Source of the DNA: Candidatus Eisenbacteria bacterium
GTDB lineage: Bacteria > Desulfobacterota > Binatia > DP-6
Reading direction: 5' to 3'
NCBI GenBank assembly: GCA_035577985.1
Contig: DATJZY010000106.1
Coordinates: 1-39,459 of the forward strand
DNA: 39,459 nucleotides
The notes beneath the pieces were generated by a model. That model did no database searches. It had not been told where the DNA came from and saw only the letters and a list, made by a program, of their open reading frames with translations. Below, piece after piece: positions 1 to 8,429 of the stretch (position 1 is its first letter; each line of letters opens with the position of its first letter). Both the position numbers and the translations under genes were made by a program.

Positions 1-463
1 GCAGCCAGTAGCGCTGCTGGTTGTGCGAGCCCGTCACCATCACCACCTCGCGACGATCGCCAGCCTCGCCGACGTCCACCCAGAAACCGTCGCCCGTCTG
101 CCCGAGGCGATAGCTCTGCCCGTGCGTGGCGAGACGCACGCCGTCGAACGGCGCGACGATGGTCTCGGGCGACGCGGCCTGCGTCATCGTCCGGTGGTAG
201 GTCCGGTGCCACGTGGCGTACTGCTCGGGGTGGCACGCGCGACACGCGTCCGAGGAGACGTAGCCCTTCTCGCCGATCGGACGCGGGAGACGATCGGCGC
301 GCACCGCCGCCGTGTCCTCGCGGGCGCGCTCGCGACCCCGGAGCGCGACGGCCGAGAGCGCCGTGATCGCGATCACGACCGACGCCAGGATCACCCGTCG
401 CGTTCCTCGCAGCAGCGGCAGGCAGGCGAGCCCCGCCGCCGCCAACACGATCCAGACCTCCAT
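1..463 (-). CDS. Cytochrome c554-like multihaem cytochrome, N-terminal part
   Basis: The gene runs off the left edge, so only the first 154 residues are visible. I read it from ATG at 463. It begins with two hydrophobic stretches (about residues 4-19 and 24-41), followed by a basic stretch and then a c-type haem site CRACH at residues 74-78 in the context SSDACRACHPEQYATW. The two downstream His pairs (TWHRTYHRT) and the later GSHNQQRYW segment resemble the cytochrome c554 / TPR-cytochrome family, in which several CxxCH haems are exposed to the periplasm. From the family, I infer a membrane-anchored periplasmic electron-transfer protein; the number of haems cannot be seen. It lies 51 nt downstream of the dockerin/beta-helix gene on the same strand. 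No good ribosome binding site precedes the ATG. Confidence 0.75.
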   Translation of the reverse strand, partial: MEVWIVLAAAGLACLPLLRGTRRVILASVVIAITALSAVALRGRERAREDTAAVRADRLPRPIGEKGYVSSDACRACHPEQYATWHRTYHRTMTQAASPETIVAPFDGVRLATHGQSYRLGQTGDGFWVDVGEAGDRREVVMVTGSHNQQRYWL

Positions 464-514
464 CGGTGGCGTGGGACTACCTACACGGCTTGTGTGACGA
501 GATTGTGACGTCGC

Positions 515-2203
515 TCAGTGCGCGGCGAAGCTGATCCAGTCGCCCGGCGTGTCGAGCCAGTTCCCGGCGTCGCCAGGCCCGGTCACGCCCGGGCGGAACG
601 CCCCGAGATATCGCACATCGTCCACGTGTCCCGGTGCGACCGCGCCGCAGCCGGTGGTCGCATCGCCGTCCGCGGGTCCGCCTGCCTGCGGGACGTACTG
701 CGTGGTGCGGGGGTTCGCGTATGGATACGGTGCGCGCAGGACCCCGGGGTCGGGCCCGACGTCGGTCACGTTCGCCGGCAGCACGTGATTCGCCGCCGCC
801 AGCATCGCGAGCCATTCGGCGGGGGTGCATGGAGTCGTCCACGTGCCGCTCATCTGGAGCACGTTGCCGTTGTCGAAGAGGATCGTGTTGCGCAGCGACA
901 GCAGCGGCGGGGTCGTCTGCAGCGTCGTGTCGTCGGCGCACGCATGGACGGCGGTCGCGGCGTCGGCTACGCGAACCCCCGTCTCCGTGAAGTCCGTCAT
1001 GATTGCGTTGCTGATCGTGCCGGCGGTCCCGCGGCGGAGCAGGGCGCCGCGCCGCCCGTTCTGACCCGCGACCCCGCCCTGCGATTTCGTGCCGACCACC
1101 GTCACGTTGCAGAAGCGCGGGTCGGAGCGGGGCAAGAGGTCGAACCCGTTCTCGTTGTTGTCGGCCTCGAGCCCGTTCGACGAGCCCGAGAAGCCCGGGC
1201 CGGTGACGTCCTGGATGCCGAGCGCATACTGCACCGCGCCGGTGTAGGCGAGCTGCCAATCGAACATGTCGTCGCCGCAGCCCGACGCGACCAGGTGGTT
1301 CGCGTCCACCGTCCCGCCGAACCATTCGAAGCAGTCCTCGAACGCGACGTTCGTCTGCACATGGTGGAGGATGGTGCCGCGGCCGACGGCATTCAGCATG
1401 AAGGCGTCGAGCACGTTGTCCGGTGCCACCTCGACGCCCGCGTACTCGATGCGCACGTAGGTGACAATTCCGCTCGAGTCGCCCGGCAGGGTTCCGCCGA
1501 AGTGGACACCCGTCAGCCCCTCGGCGAAGCAGAGACCGCCCGGGCCCGGGCAGTTCGTCGGCGCGCGACCGTTGAGGACGATTCCTCCCCAGTCGCCGAC
1601 GTTCCGGCTGCCCACGGGTTGGTCGCTCGTGAGCACGATGGGCGCCGCGGGCGTCCCGGCGGCGTTCAGCTTGGCGTCCTGCAGGAACACGAGGACGGTC
1701 GGCGTGAGGTTGGTAGACTGCTTGCGGCCCTTCACGATCGCGCCCGGCTCGATCGTGAGTACGACACCGGCCGGAACCAAGACCAAGCCGTCGATGAACG
1801 TGTCGCAGCCGGCCGGTAGCGTGAGATTCGCCGACGGTACCTTGCAGAGCGGATCGGTCGGCGAGCATGCGCTGCGAAGGCTCGTGCCGCACGCGACGAC
1901 GGGACCGCGGCCGGTGCACTCGAAGAGCACCGCATTTCCTGCCACGACGTTCAGGAGCAGGACGAGATCGGCGACGTCGACCGTGGCGTCGCGGTTGAGG
2001 TCGAGGCAGTCCGCAGGTCCGGCCCCGCCACAGAAGCCGTCGCCCGATACGAGCCCCGCGACGTACTGGAGGAGCTGCGACGCATCGCCGACGTCGACTG
2101 CCCCGTTCGCGTTGCTGTCCCCGCAGAGCGTGGCCCACCCGTCCGCCGCGAACGTGACGGCGGCGGCGAGCGCGACGGCGGCGAGCACACGGTGGGCGGT
2201 CAC
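515..2203 (-). CDS. Secreted dockerin-repeat / beta-helix surface protein
   Basis: A 562-residue exported protein. I start it at GTG 2203 because GGGAGG lies 9 nt upstream and a signal peptide follows directly (hydrophobic residues 6-20). The open frame extends 75 codons further upstream, but that part is Arg-rich and looks non-coding. Residues about 27-90 contain two dockerin-type I calcium-loop repeats (GDSNANGAVDVGD and DLNRDATVDVADL). The remainder has features of the right-handed beta-helix proteins that carry a LxxGVVLTIEPGAIVKG segment, with repeated Asn/Gly-rich turns and scattered Cys pairs. Probably a surface or extracellular protein. No cohesin partner is visible, so a cellulosome-like role is not supported. 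It may be co-transcribed with the downstream cytochrome. Substrate or ligand unknown. Confidence 0.78.
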   Translation of the reverse strand: MTAHRVLAAVALAAAVTFAADGWATLCGDSNANGAVDVGDASQLLQYVAGLVSGDGFCGGAGPADCLDLNRDATVDVADLVLLLNVVAGNAVLFECTGRGPVVACGTSLRSACSPTDPLCKVPSANLTLPAGCDTFIDGLVLVPAGVVLTIEPGAIVKGRKQSTNLTPTVLVFLQDAKLNAAGTPAAPIVLTSDQPVGSRNVGDWGGIVLNGRAPTNCPGPGGLCFAEGLTGVHFGGTLPGDSSGIVTYVRIEYAGVEVAPDNVLDAFMLNAVGRGTILHHVQTNVAFEDCFEWFGGTVDANHLVASGCGDDMFDWQLAYTGAVQYALGIQDVTGPGFSGSSNGLEADNNENGFDLLPRSDPRFCNVTVVGTKSQGGVAGQNGRRGALLRRGTAGTISNAIMTDFTETGVRVADAATAVHACADDTTLQTTPPLLSLRNTILFDNGNVLQMSGTWTTPCTPAEWLAMLAAANHVLPANVTDVGPDPGVLRAPYPYANPRTTQYVPQAGGPADGDATTGCGAVAPGHVDDVRYLGAFRPGVTGPGDAGNWLDTPGDWISFAAH

Positions 2204-2327
2204 ACCACCTAACCTCCCACGCGGCCATCCCACTCGAAGGGTCCCGCCGCCAGCCGCGAATGGTGAAGGGACGATGACGTTTCGACGGGCGACGACGCTT
2301 GTGCGGCGGGTCTCCTGACGGCATGGG

Positions 2328-3089
2328 GTGTCCACCGTGACCCCCGTCGCCCGTCTCGCCGCCGCGTGGCGCGAATGCCGCTCCGTCGTCGTGCTCACCG
2401 GCGCGGGCCTCTCGACGGCATCCGGCATTCCCGACTTCCGCTCGCCGGGTGGACGGTGGTCCCGGTACCGGCCGGTGACGATCCAGGAGTTCCTCGCGTC
2501 CGAAGCCGACCGCGAGCGCTACTGGCGGTACAAGGGCGAGACGTGGGAGGTCGTGAGCGCCGCGCAGCCGAATCCTGCGCACACCGCACTCGCCGATCTC
2601 GGCCGCGCCCGGCGGATCGATCTCCTCGTCACGCAGAACGTCGACGGGCTCCACGAGCGGAGCGGATTTCCGGCCGATCGGCTCGTCAACGTCCACGGCA
2701 CCGACTCGGTCGTCGAATGCCTGTCGTGCCGGCGGCGCGCCGAGCGCGCGGTCGCACAGCGGCTCTGGGAGGCGGGCACCGCGGTTCCGCGATGCGAGTG
2801 CGGCGGAGCGTGGAAGCCCGCCACGATCTCGTTCGGCCAGGCGCTCGTCGCCGAAGACCTGGATCGCGCCATGCGCGCGGCGGCGGCGTGCGACCTCCTG
2901 GTCGCCGCCGGGAGCTCGCTCGTGGTCGGGCCCGTGAACCAGATGCTCCCCATCGCCCGGGGGTCGGGAGCGCGCACGGCGATCCTCACGGCGTCGGAAA
3001 CGCCGTACGACGACGTGGCCGACTGGAAGCTCGAGGACCGCGTCGAGACCGTCCTCCCGGCCCTCCGCGACCGGGTCCTGGGCGGATAG
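2328..3089 (+). CDS. Sir2-family NAD-dependent protein deacylase (sirtuin)
   Basis: A 253-residue cytoplasmic sirtuin that would remove acyl groups from lysine using NAD+. The family motifs are clear: the NAD-binding GAGLSTASGIPDFR (residues 25-38), TQNVDGLH (102-109), the catalytic His in VHG (H123), and ISFG further on. A zinc site is formed by Cys131/Cys134 and Cys156/Cys158; the second pair is C-x-C rather than the commoner C-x-x-C. The late GSSL motif corresponds to the GTSL motif of the family. The start is GTG 2328; another GTG at 2337 is in frame, and no clear ribosome binding site separates them. It is divergent from the dockerin-repeat gene and followed by an inverted repeat (3089-3096 / 3124-3131). 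Acyl specificity cannot be read from the sequence. Confidence 0.93.
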   Translation: MSTVTPVARLAAAWRECRSVVVLTGAGLSTASGIPDFRSPGGRWSRYRPVTIQEFLASEADRERYWRYKGETWEVVSAAQPNPAHTALADLGRARRIDLLVTQNVDGLHERSGFPADRLVNVHGTDSVVECLSCRRRAERAVAQRLWEAGTAVPRCECGGAWKPATISFGQALVAEDLDRAMRAAAACDLLVAAGSSLVVGPVNQMLPIARGSGARTAILTASETPYDDVADWKLEDRVETVLPALRDRVLGG

Positions 3090-3158
3090 CGGGCTCCGCA
3101 TCCGCTCCTCTGGGTCGCGCGTAGAGCCCGCGGACACTTTCCACGGGAGGGATCTGCG

Positions 3159-4391
3159 ATGCGACGGCTCACGACGGCTCTCATCTTCGGCGCGGCGATT
3201 CTATCGACCGGCGGGTACGCCCGTGCGGCGACCCCCGGCGCGGTCTGCCGGTCGGTCTGCGCCCCACGGATCGCCGAGCAGTGCGCGGGCCTCGCCAAGC
3301 GCGCTCTCAAGAGGTGCCGGAAGCCGCTCATCGGAGCCTGCAAGCAGACGACGCCCGCGATCGCGTGCGCGACCAGCGCCGAGCTGCTACGGGAGCTGGC
3401 CGATCGCCTCGTCGTCGTGCCGGACGAAGACGAAAAGACGTCGCGGGACATCACCCTCTGCGCCACCGGCGATTTCAAGTTGCGAGAGCTTCTGCCCGAC
3501 GGCTCCCAAGCACCCGACGTCGCCGGGAAGTGGACCGTCCGCATCTTGGACGGACGTCTCGTGCTCGACCTCGACGGCGACGGATCGACGTCGGCGCAGC
3601 TGCCGGTCGAACGCGCCGAGAGCGGAGACCTCGTCGTCGATGGGCTACCGGCGTTCATCTCGGGTGATGGCGGCGCGTGCGCGCCGGTCGTCGCAGGCGA
3701 GGATCCCGCGCAGCGCCTCATCGAGATCGCGCGCAAGCTCGCCGACCGGACCATCTCGACCGTCGTCGTGGACGGCAGCCGGACGACGAAGCGCGAGCTG
3801 ACGTTGTGCAGTGGCGGGACGTTCACCGAGACCGACGAGATCGACGACGCGGGCGTTCCCGACTCCTTCAGCGCGAGTGGCACCTGGACGCTGCGCGCCG
3901 ACGGCCGCGACGTCACGATCGAGCTCGCCGACGCCAGCGGCTCGCCGCGGTCGGTCGGCGTCGGCACGAGCCGCGCCGGCGAGATCGCCCTCGATGACGT
4001 CGAGACGGTCGTACGCGACGGGCGCGGCGTGTGCGAGCCCGCTCCGGTGGCCCCGTCGCCCCCGAGCCTCGAGGAGCAGTTCACCGCCGCCCTGCGCGAC
4101 ACCGCGTTCGTCTTCACCGAGCCCTCGGGGCTCCCGAACCTTCCGACCCGCGTGAAGATCGGGCTCTGTGGTACCGGGCGGCAGGTGGTGCTCACCACCC
4201 AGGTCCGCAACGGATCGTGGGCCGTGCAGCTCGACGCGGCCGGCGCGCCCGTCCTCGAGCTCTCCGACGACGCGGGCACGGTGTTCCGGACGGCCGCGCT
4301 CAGCTTCGACGCCGGCGGGAACGTGCTGCTCGACGGACAGCATGCGCCGGTGGACGAGCCGAGCCTCGTCGAGCGCGCTTGTCAGAGCTAG
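3159..4391 (+). CDS. Secreted protein with three ~100-residue Cys-pair repeats
   Basis: A 410-residue protein with no function that I recognise. A GGGAGGG ribosome binding site lies 7 nt before ATG 3159. A signal peptide (about residues 1-23, ending ARA) is followed by a Cys-rich helical-looking segment (C30, C34, C42, C53, C61, C70). Three tandem repeats follow. Each opens with a helix-like stretch, then TLCxxGxF- or GLCGTGR-type segments, then beta-rich sequence, then a closing Cys: C101/C174, C217/C292 and C337/C408, spaced 73, 75 and 71 residues. The even spacing suggests one disulfide per repeat and a small beta-barrel or sandwich fold (inference). Its stop codon shares the palindrome CTAG with the stop of the convergent FAD oxidoreductase gene. 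Confidence 0.8.
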   Translation: MRRLTTALIFGAAILSTGGYARAATPGAVCRSVCAPRIAEQCAGLAKRALKRCRKPLIGACKQTTPAIACATSAELLRELADRLVVVPDEDEKTSRDITLCATGDFKLRELLPDGSQAPDVAGKWTVRILDGRLVLDLDGDGSTSAQLPVERAESGDLVVDGLPAFISGDGGACAPVVAGEDPAQRLIEIARKLADRTISTVVVDGSRTTKRELTLCSGGTFTETDEIDDAGVPDSFSASGTWTLRADGRDVTIELADASGSPRSVGVGTSRAGEIALDDVETVVRDGRGVCEPAPVAPSPPSLEEQFTAALRDTAFVFTEPSGLPNLPTRVKIGLCGTGRQVVLTTQVRNGSWAVQLDAAGAPVLELSDDAGTVFRTAALSFDAGGNVLLDGQHAPVDEPSLVERACQS

Positions 4392-5608
4392 GAGCGTGCT
4401 TCGATGCGGAAGATGAGCGCTTCTTCCGCTCGCAGAGCCGGCGACCCGCCGACCTCGGCACGGATCGATCGGTTCGGAACGAGGGCGGAATAGCGGCGCC
4501 GCCAGATCTCGCGCGTCCCCTGGGCCACGACCAGATCGACGTTGGCGCACGGCTCGTCCACCCGCAGTCGAAACACGTCCAAGGGCTCGCCGGGGTCGAT
4601 CGCGCCGGGCGCCACCCACCGCACCGGCGGCACGCAGGTGACGTGCACCGGCGGCGCGGGCCACGATCCCGTGTGGAGGAACGTCGCGACACCGCGTGCG
4701 ACGCCGCGGCCGCCGAGCGCCGCGACGTCCGCCGTCTCGGCGGCGTGGACGAGGTTCCCGCACGCGAAGACGCCGCGTGCCGACGTGCGTCCCGCCTGAT
4801 CCACGCGCGGCGCGCGGCTCGCGCCATCCATCGCGAGAGCTCCCCGTCGCGCCAGCTCGTGGTCGGGAATCCAGTCGCCCGTGAAGACGACCGTGTCGCA
4901 CGCGATCGCGAGCCGTGCCCCGGTCGCGACGTCCGCCAGGTCGACGCCGTCGACGCGATCGCGACCGCGGATCGCGGCCACGCGCGCGCCGGTGAGGATC
5001 GGAACGCCGCGGCGGCCGGCCGCGAACCAGGCGAGGGGCGCGTACGTCTGGTGCGCCGGGTACTCGGTCACCATGGCGACCGCTTCCGCGCCGGCCTGGG
5101 CGAGCGTCAGCACCGCCGAGAAGCTCACGTGCTCGGCGCCCACCACGACCGCACGCCGGCCCACGCGCTCGCGCTGCAGATGGACGATCTGCTGCAGCGC
5201 ACCGGTGGTGAAGACGCCCGCCGGCCGGGTGCCCGGAACGAGACGAGCGCTCCGTGGCCGTTCACGGCAGCCCGTCGCGAGCACGATCGCGTCGGCTGAA
5301 ATCGTCTCGACGCCGCGCGGGCTCGTCGTGCCGACCTCCATGGGCGCCGCCCAGTCGGTGACCGACGTCCGCGAGCGGATCTCCACGCCGGCGCGCTCGG
5401 CGAGAGCCGCGTAGCGCGCGGCGTAGCGCGGGCCGCCGAGCAGGCGATGGAGATCCAGCAGACCGAAGCCGAGGTGATCGCAATGCCGCGGGACGCCGCC
5501 GGGCTCGGCCTCGCGCTCGAGCACGACGACGCGGCCCGCGCCGAGCCGGCGAAGCTCGATCGCGGCCGCCAGCCCTGCCGGGCCCCCGCCGACGACGATC
5601 GTGGTCAT
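4388..5608 (-). CDS. FAD-dependent pyridine-nucleotide-type oxidoreductase of the glycerol operon
   Basis: A 406-residue flavoprotein. The N-terminus has the FAD dinucleotide-binding fold (VVGGGPAGLAAAIELRRLG, residues about 5-22) followed by the acidic strand end VVLERE. A second Rossmann motif (VVVGAEHVSFSAVLTLAQAG) and a late ACGNLVHA segment, which typically contacts FAD, are both present. Related proteins accompany GlpA-type dehydrogenases in several bacteria, where they are thought to pass electrons on from glycerol-3-phosphate oxidation; that role here is inference from context. The start is ATG 5608, whose ATGA overlaps the stop of the GlpA-like gene, so translation is probably coupled. 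The last ~75 residues (after PPVHVTCVPP) form a beta-rich tail that I do not recognise. It ends at the CTAG shared with the convergent gene. Confidence 0.85.
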   Translation of the reverse strand: MTTIVVGGGPAGLAAAIELRRLGAGRVVVLEREAEPGGVPRHCDHLGFGLLDLHRLLGGPRYAARYAALAERAGVEIRSRTSVTDWAAPMEVGTTSPRGVETISADAIVLATGCRERPRSARLVPGTRPAGVFTTGALQQIVHLQRERVGRRAVVVGAEHVSFSAVLTLAQAGAEAVAMVTEYPAHQTYAPLAWFAAGRRGVPILTGARVAAIRGRDRVDGVDLADVATGARLAIACDTVVFTGDWIPDHELARRGALAMDGASRAPRVDQAGRTSARGVFACGNLVHAAETADVAALGGRGVARGVATFLHTGSWPAPPVHVTCVPPVRWVAPGAIDPGEPLDVFRLRVDEPCANVDLVVAQGTREIWRRRYSALVPNRSIRAEVGGSPALRAEEALIFRIEARS

Positions 5609-7002
5609 GGCGTGCGCAGAAGCCTCGCCGGCGTCTCGCCCGTCGCGCCGGCGAGGAGCCGCGTCACCTCGGCCAGGCAGTAGAACCCCTGGCAGCGGCC
5701 GAACGCCGCGCGCGTGCGCCGTCGCAGGCCGTCGAGCGTGCGGGCGGGGATCGGCGCCCGCGCGGCGTCCAGGATCTCGCCGCGCGTCACCCGCTCGCAG
5801 TGGCACACGATGCAGCCGTAGTCGGGATGCGCGGCGACGCGCGCGGGCTCCTGGTACGGACGCGGGAACGCCTCGCCGATGTTGGGCATGCGGATCTCGC
5901 GGAACGCATCGCGCCGGCGAAGCACGAGGCCGGCGTCGCGCAGCCCCTGGGCCACGTGCTTTGCGATCGCCATCGACGCCGTGAGGCCGGTCGACCGGAT
6001 GCCGCCGGCGCACGCGTAGCGCTGGTCCGCATGGAACGCGATCTGGTAGTCGGTGTGCTCGGTCGCGGCGCGCAGGCCCACGTACGTCGCCGTCACCTCC
6101 TCGCGCACGAGCTCCGGCAGGATGCGCCGGCCCTTCCCGAGGAGCGATGCGAGCCCCTCGGCCGTCGTCCCGGTGGCTGCGCGATCGGGCACGTCCTCGG
6201 CCGTCGGGCCCAGCACGACGTTGCCGAAGACGGTGGGCGCGACCAGCACGCCCTTGGTGGTCGCCGTCGGAACCGGGAGGATCGTGTGGCGGACGAGCGG
6301 CCGCGCGAGCTTGTCGAAGACGATCAGCTCTCCGCGCCGCGGCGTCACGGTGAAACGATCGTGACCGAAGAGGCGGTCGATCGTGTCGGCGTGGAGACCG
6401 GCGGCGTTCACGACCCAGCGCGCGACGACGGAGCCCGCCGACGTTTCGAGGACGTGGGCGCCGTCCGCTTGCGCCACGCGCTCGACCGCCGCGCCGAGTC
6501 GCAGCGCGACGCCGTTCGCGACCGCCTCGGTCGCCAGCGCCAGCGGCGTCGTGAACGGGCAGATGATGTGCTCGTCGGGGACGGCGAGGGCAGCGACGGC
6601 GCCCGCGCCCAGGTGCGGCTCGAGGCGGTACAGCTCGTCCCGCTCCACGCGGCGGGTCGCGGCGTACCCGTTCTCGGCCGCCTTCGCCGCGATGCCCGCG
6701 AGCGCGGCGTCCTGCTCGTCCGTCCACGCGACCAGGAGGGCGCCCACGCGCTCGATCGGGATGCCGAGGCGCGGGCCGTGCTCGAGCAGGAGCGCGTGCC
6801 CGCGGCGGACGAGACGGGCCTCGAGCGTGCCGGGCGTGGCGTCGAAGCCCGTGTGCAGGATCGCGGTATTCGCCTTGCTCGTGCCCGTGCCGACGTCGTC
6901 GGCCGCCTCGACCAGCACGCACGCGAGGTCGTACTGCCCGAGCTCGCGCGCGATCGCCGCTCCGACGACGCCGGCGCCGACGATGGCGACGTCGTAGGTC
7001 AG
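5605..7002 (-). CDS. GlpA-like glycerol-3-phosphate dehydrogenase with C-terminal [2Fe-2S] domain
   Basis: A 465-residue FAD enzyme of the DAO / GlpA-LhgO group, expected to oxidise sn-glycerol 3-phosphate to dihydroxyacetone phosphate at the membrane. The FAD motif VGAGVVGAAIARELG is at residues 7-21, followed by the KANTAILHTGFD segment typical of this group. The C-terminus carries a BFD-like iron-sulfur domain with CHCERV and, about 35 residues later, CQGFYC: four Cys for a [2Fe-2S] cluster. There is no ATG, GTG or TTG close to the Rossmann fold. The only start that keeps the fold is CTG 7002, whose CTGA overlaps the TGA stop of the glycerol kinase gene. Its own stop overlaps the next gene as ATGA. 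An alternative is a closely related 2-hydroxyglutarate oxidase, but the adjacent glycerol kinase favours glycerol 3-phosphate. Confidence 0.85.
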   Translation of the reverse strand: MTYDVAIVGAGVVGAAIARELGQYDLACVLVEAADDVGTGTSKANTAILHTGFDATPGTLEARLVRRGHALLLEHGPRLGIPIERVGALLVAWTDEQDAALAGIAAKAAENGYAATRRVERDELYRLEPHLGAGAVAALAVPDEHIICPFTTPLALATEAVANGVALRLGAAVERVAQADGAHVLETSAGSVVARWVVNAAGLHADTIDRLFGHDRFTVTPRRGELIVFDKLARPLVRHTILPVPTATTKGVLVAPTVFGNVVLGPTAEDVPDRAATGTTAEGLASLLGKGRRILPELVREEVTATYVGLRAATEHTDYQIAFHADQRYACAGGIRSTGLTASMAIAKHVAQGLRDAGLVLRRRDAFREIRMPNIGEAFPRPYQEPARVAAHPDYGCIVCHCERVTRGEILDAARAPIPARTLDGLRRRTRAAFGRCQGFYCLAEVTRLLAGATGETPARLLRTP

Positions 7003-8429
7003 AGCCGGAGATCCATCGTCGCTTCGACCGCGCGACGCCAGGCGGCGAGCCGAGCCTCCGCGGCGTCGGCGGAGATGCGCGGCTCGTAGGTGGCCGCCGG
7101 CGTCCACGTGCCGACGGCGTCGGCGGGCGAGGAAGCGAGCCCCGCACCCAAGCACGCGAGCGCCGCGACGCCGAGCGCGGTCGCGTCGGGGGACGGGTAG
7201 ACGTCGACGGGCATCTGCAGGAGGTCGGCCTGCGTCTGGAGGAGCGTACGCGATCGCGTGAGGCCGCCGTCGACGCGCAGGCGCGTGAGCGGACCGCCGA
7301 GGTCGTAGGCGACCGATCGCGCGAGCCACGCCACCTGCGCGGCGATGCCGTCCGTCATCGCGCGGACGAGGTGCGCGCGCGACGTCGCGAGCGAGAGCCC
7401 GACCAGCGCGCCGCGCGCCTGCGGCTTCCAGAACGGCGCGGCGAGGCCGGCGAGCGCCGGCACGAAGTGGACGTCGCGCGCATCGGGAACCGCGCCGCCG
7501 GCGGCGTCGAGATCCTCGGGCGTCGTGACGAGCCCCAGCTCCTGCAGCCACGCGACGGCGGCGCCCGCGGTGTAGGCCTGGCCGTCCAGGCAGTACGTCG
7601 TCGCCTCGCCGCGCCGCCAGGCGATGGAGGTCGCGAGACCCGACGCGGAGCGGCGCGGCTCGTTGCCGATGTTCGCGAGCAGGAACGCGCCCGTCCCGTA
7701 GGTGCACTTGGCGTCGCCGCTGGCGAGGCAGCCCTGGCCGAAGAGCGCCGCCTGCTGATCCACGATCGCGGCGGTGACGGGCAGGCCCGCGCCGAACGCC
7801 GTCGTGTCACCGAGCGGATTCGTGCAGCCGACGATCTCCGGCAGCGCCTCCGGGTCGATGTCGAACGCGTCACACGCCTCGGCCGACCAGCGGCCGGCGC
7901 CGAGATCGAGCAGCAGCGTGCGCGAGGCCGTCGCGGCGTCGGTCACGAACCGGCCCACCAGACGGTGGAGCAACCACGCGTCGGTCGTCGTGCAGGCGCC
8001 GTCGCGGGTCACGTGCTCGCGGAGCCATCGGATCTTGGGCGCGGCGAAGTAGGGATCGAGCGGCAGGCCCGTGATCTCGTGCAGCCGGTCCGCCTCGGCG
8101 GCGAGCGCATCGCAGACGCCGGCGGCGCGCCGGTCCTGCCACGAGATCGCCTGCGACAGTGGACGACCCGTGCCGCGATCCCACGCGAGCACGGTCTCGC
8201 CCTGGTTCGCGAGCCCGACGGCCACGACCCCCTCGCGCACGCTCGCGAGCGCCTGGCGGCCGGCGCCCACGACCGAGCTCCACAGCTCCTCCGGATCCTG
8301 CTCCACGCCGCCGTCGGGAAGCCAGCGTGGGTGTACGGCGCGCTCGCCGGTGCCGAGCACGCGGCCATCGGGGCCGACGACGAGCGCCTTGGTCGCCGAC
8401 GTGCCCTGGTCGATGGCGAGTACGTTCAG
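6999..8429 (-). CDS. glpK: Glycerol kinase
   Basis: A 476-residue FGGY-family kinase that phosphorylates glycerol with ATP in the cytoplasm. It has the N-terminal phosphate-binding IDQGTSATKA (residues 6-15), ISWQDRR (95-101), DQQAALFGQ (224-232), then CTYGTGAFLL, FVPALAGLAAPFW and LRVDGGLTRS, matching the glycerol kinase members of the family in order and spacing. The usual length is about 500, so it is complete. No ATG, GTG or TTG lies near the start of the fold. CTG 8429 fits: it overlaps the glyS stop as CTGA and has AAGGAG 8 nt upstream, inside glyS. The gene continues into the GlpA-like gene through a second CTGA overlap. Substrate specificity within FGGY kinases rests on motif similarity and on the dehydrogenase next door. 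Confidence 0.9.
   Translation of the reverse strand: MNVLAIDQGTSATKALVVGPDGRVLGTGERAVHPRWLPDGGVEQDPEELWSSVVGAGRQALASVREGVVAVGLANQGETVLAWDRGTGRPLSQAISWQDRRAAGVCDALAAEADRLHEITGLPLDPYFAAPKIRWLREHVTRDGACTTTDAWLLHRLVGRFVTDAATASRTLLLDLGAGRWSAEACDAFDIDPEALPEIVGCTNPLGDTTAFGAGLPVTAAIVDQQAALFGQGCLASGDAKCTYGTGAFLLANIGNEPRRSASGLATSIAWRRGEATTYCLDGQAYTAGAAVAWLQELGLVTTPEDLDAAGGAVPDARDVHFVPALAGLAAPFWKPQARGALVGLSLATSRAHLVRAMTDGIAAQVAWLARSVAYDLGGPLTRLRVDGGLTRSRTLLQTQADLLQMPVDVYPSPDATALGVAALACLGAGLASSPADAVGTWTPAATYEPRISADAAEARLAAWRRAVEATMDLRL

Noticed and set aside
36..60. Run of His codons (HHHH) in a plus-strand frame at the left edge
   Set aside because: The minus strand encodes a cytochrome with an intact CxxCH motif; the His run is a shadow.
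3089..3131. Inverted repeat GCGGGCTC/GAGCCCGC after the sirtuin as a terminator
   Set aside because: The stem is 8 bp with a 27-nt loop and no T-run; too weak to call as a terminator.
477..3137. Minus-strand open frame of 886 codons across the sirtuin region
   Set aside because: It is antisense to the sirtuin and out of frame with the dockerin/beta-helix protein; Arg-rich and without motifs.
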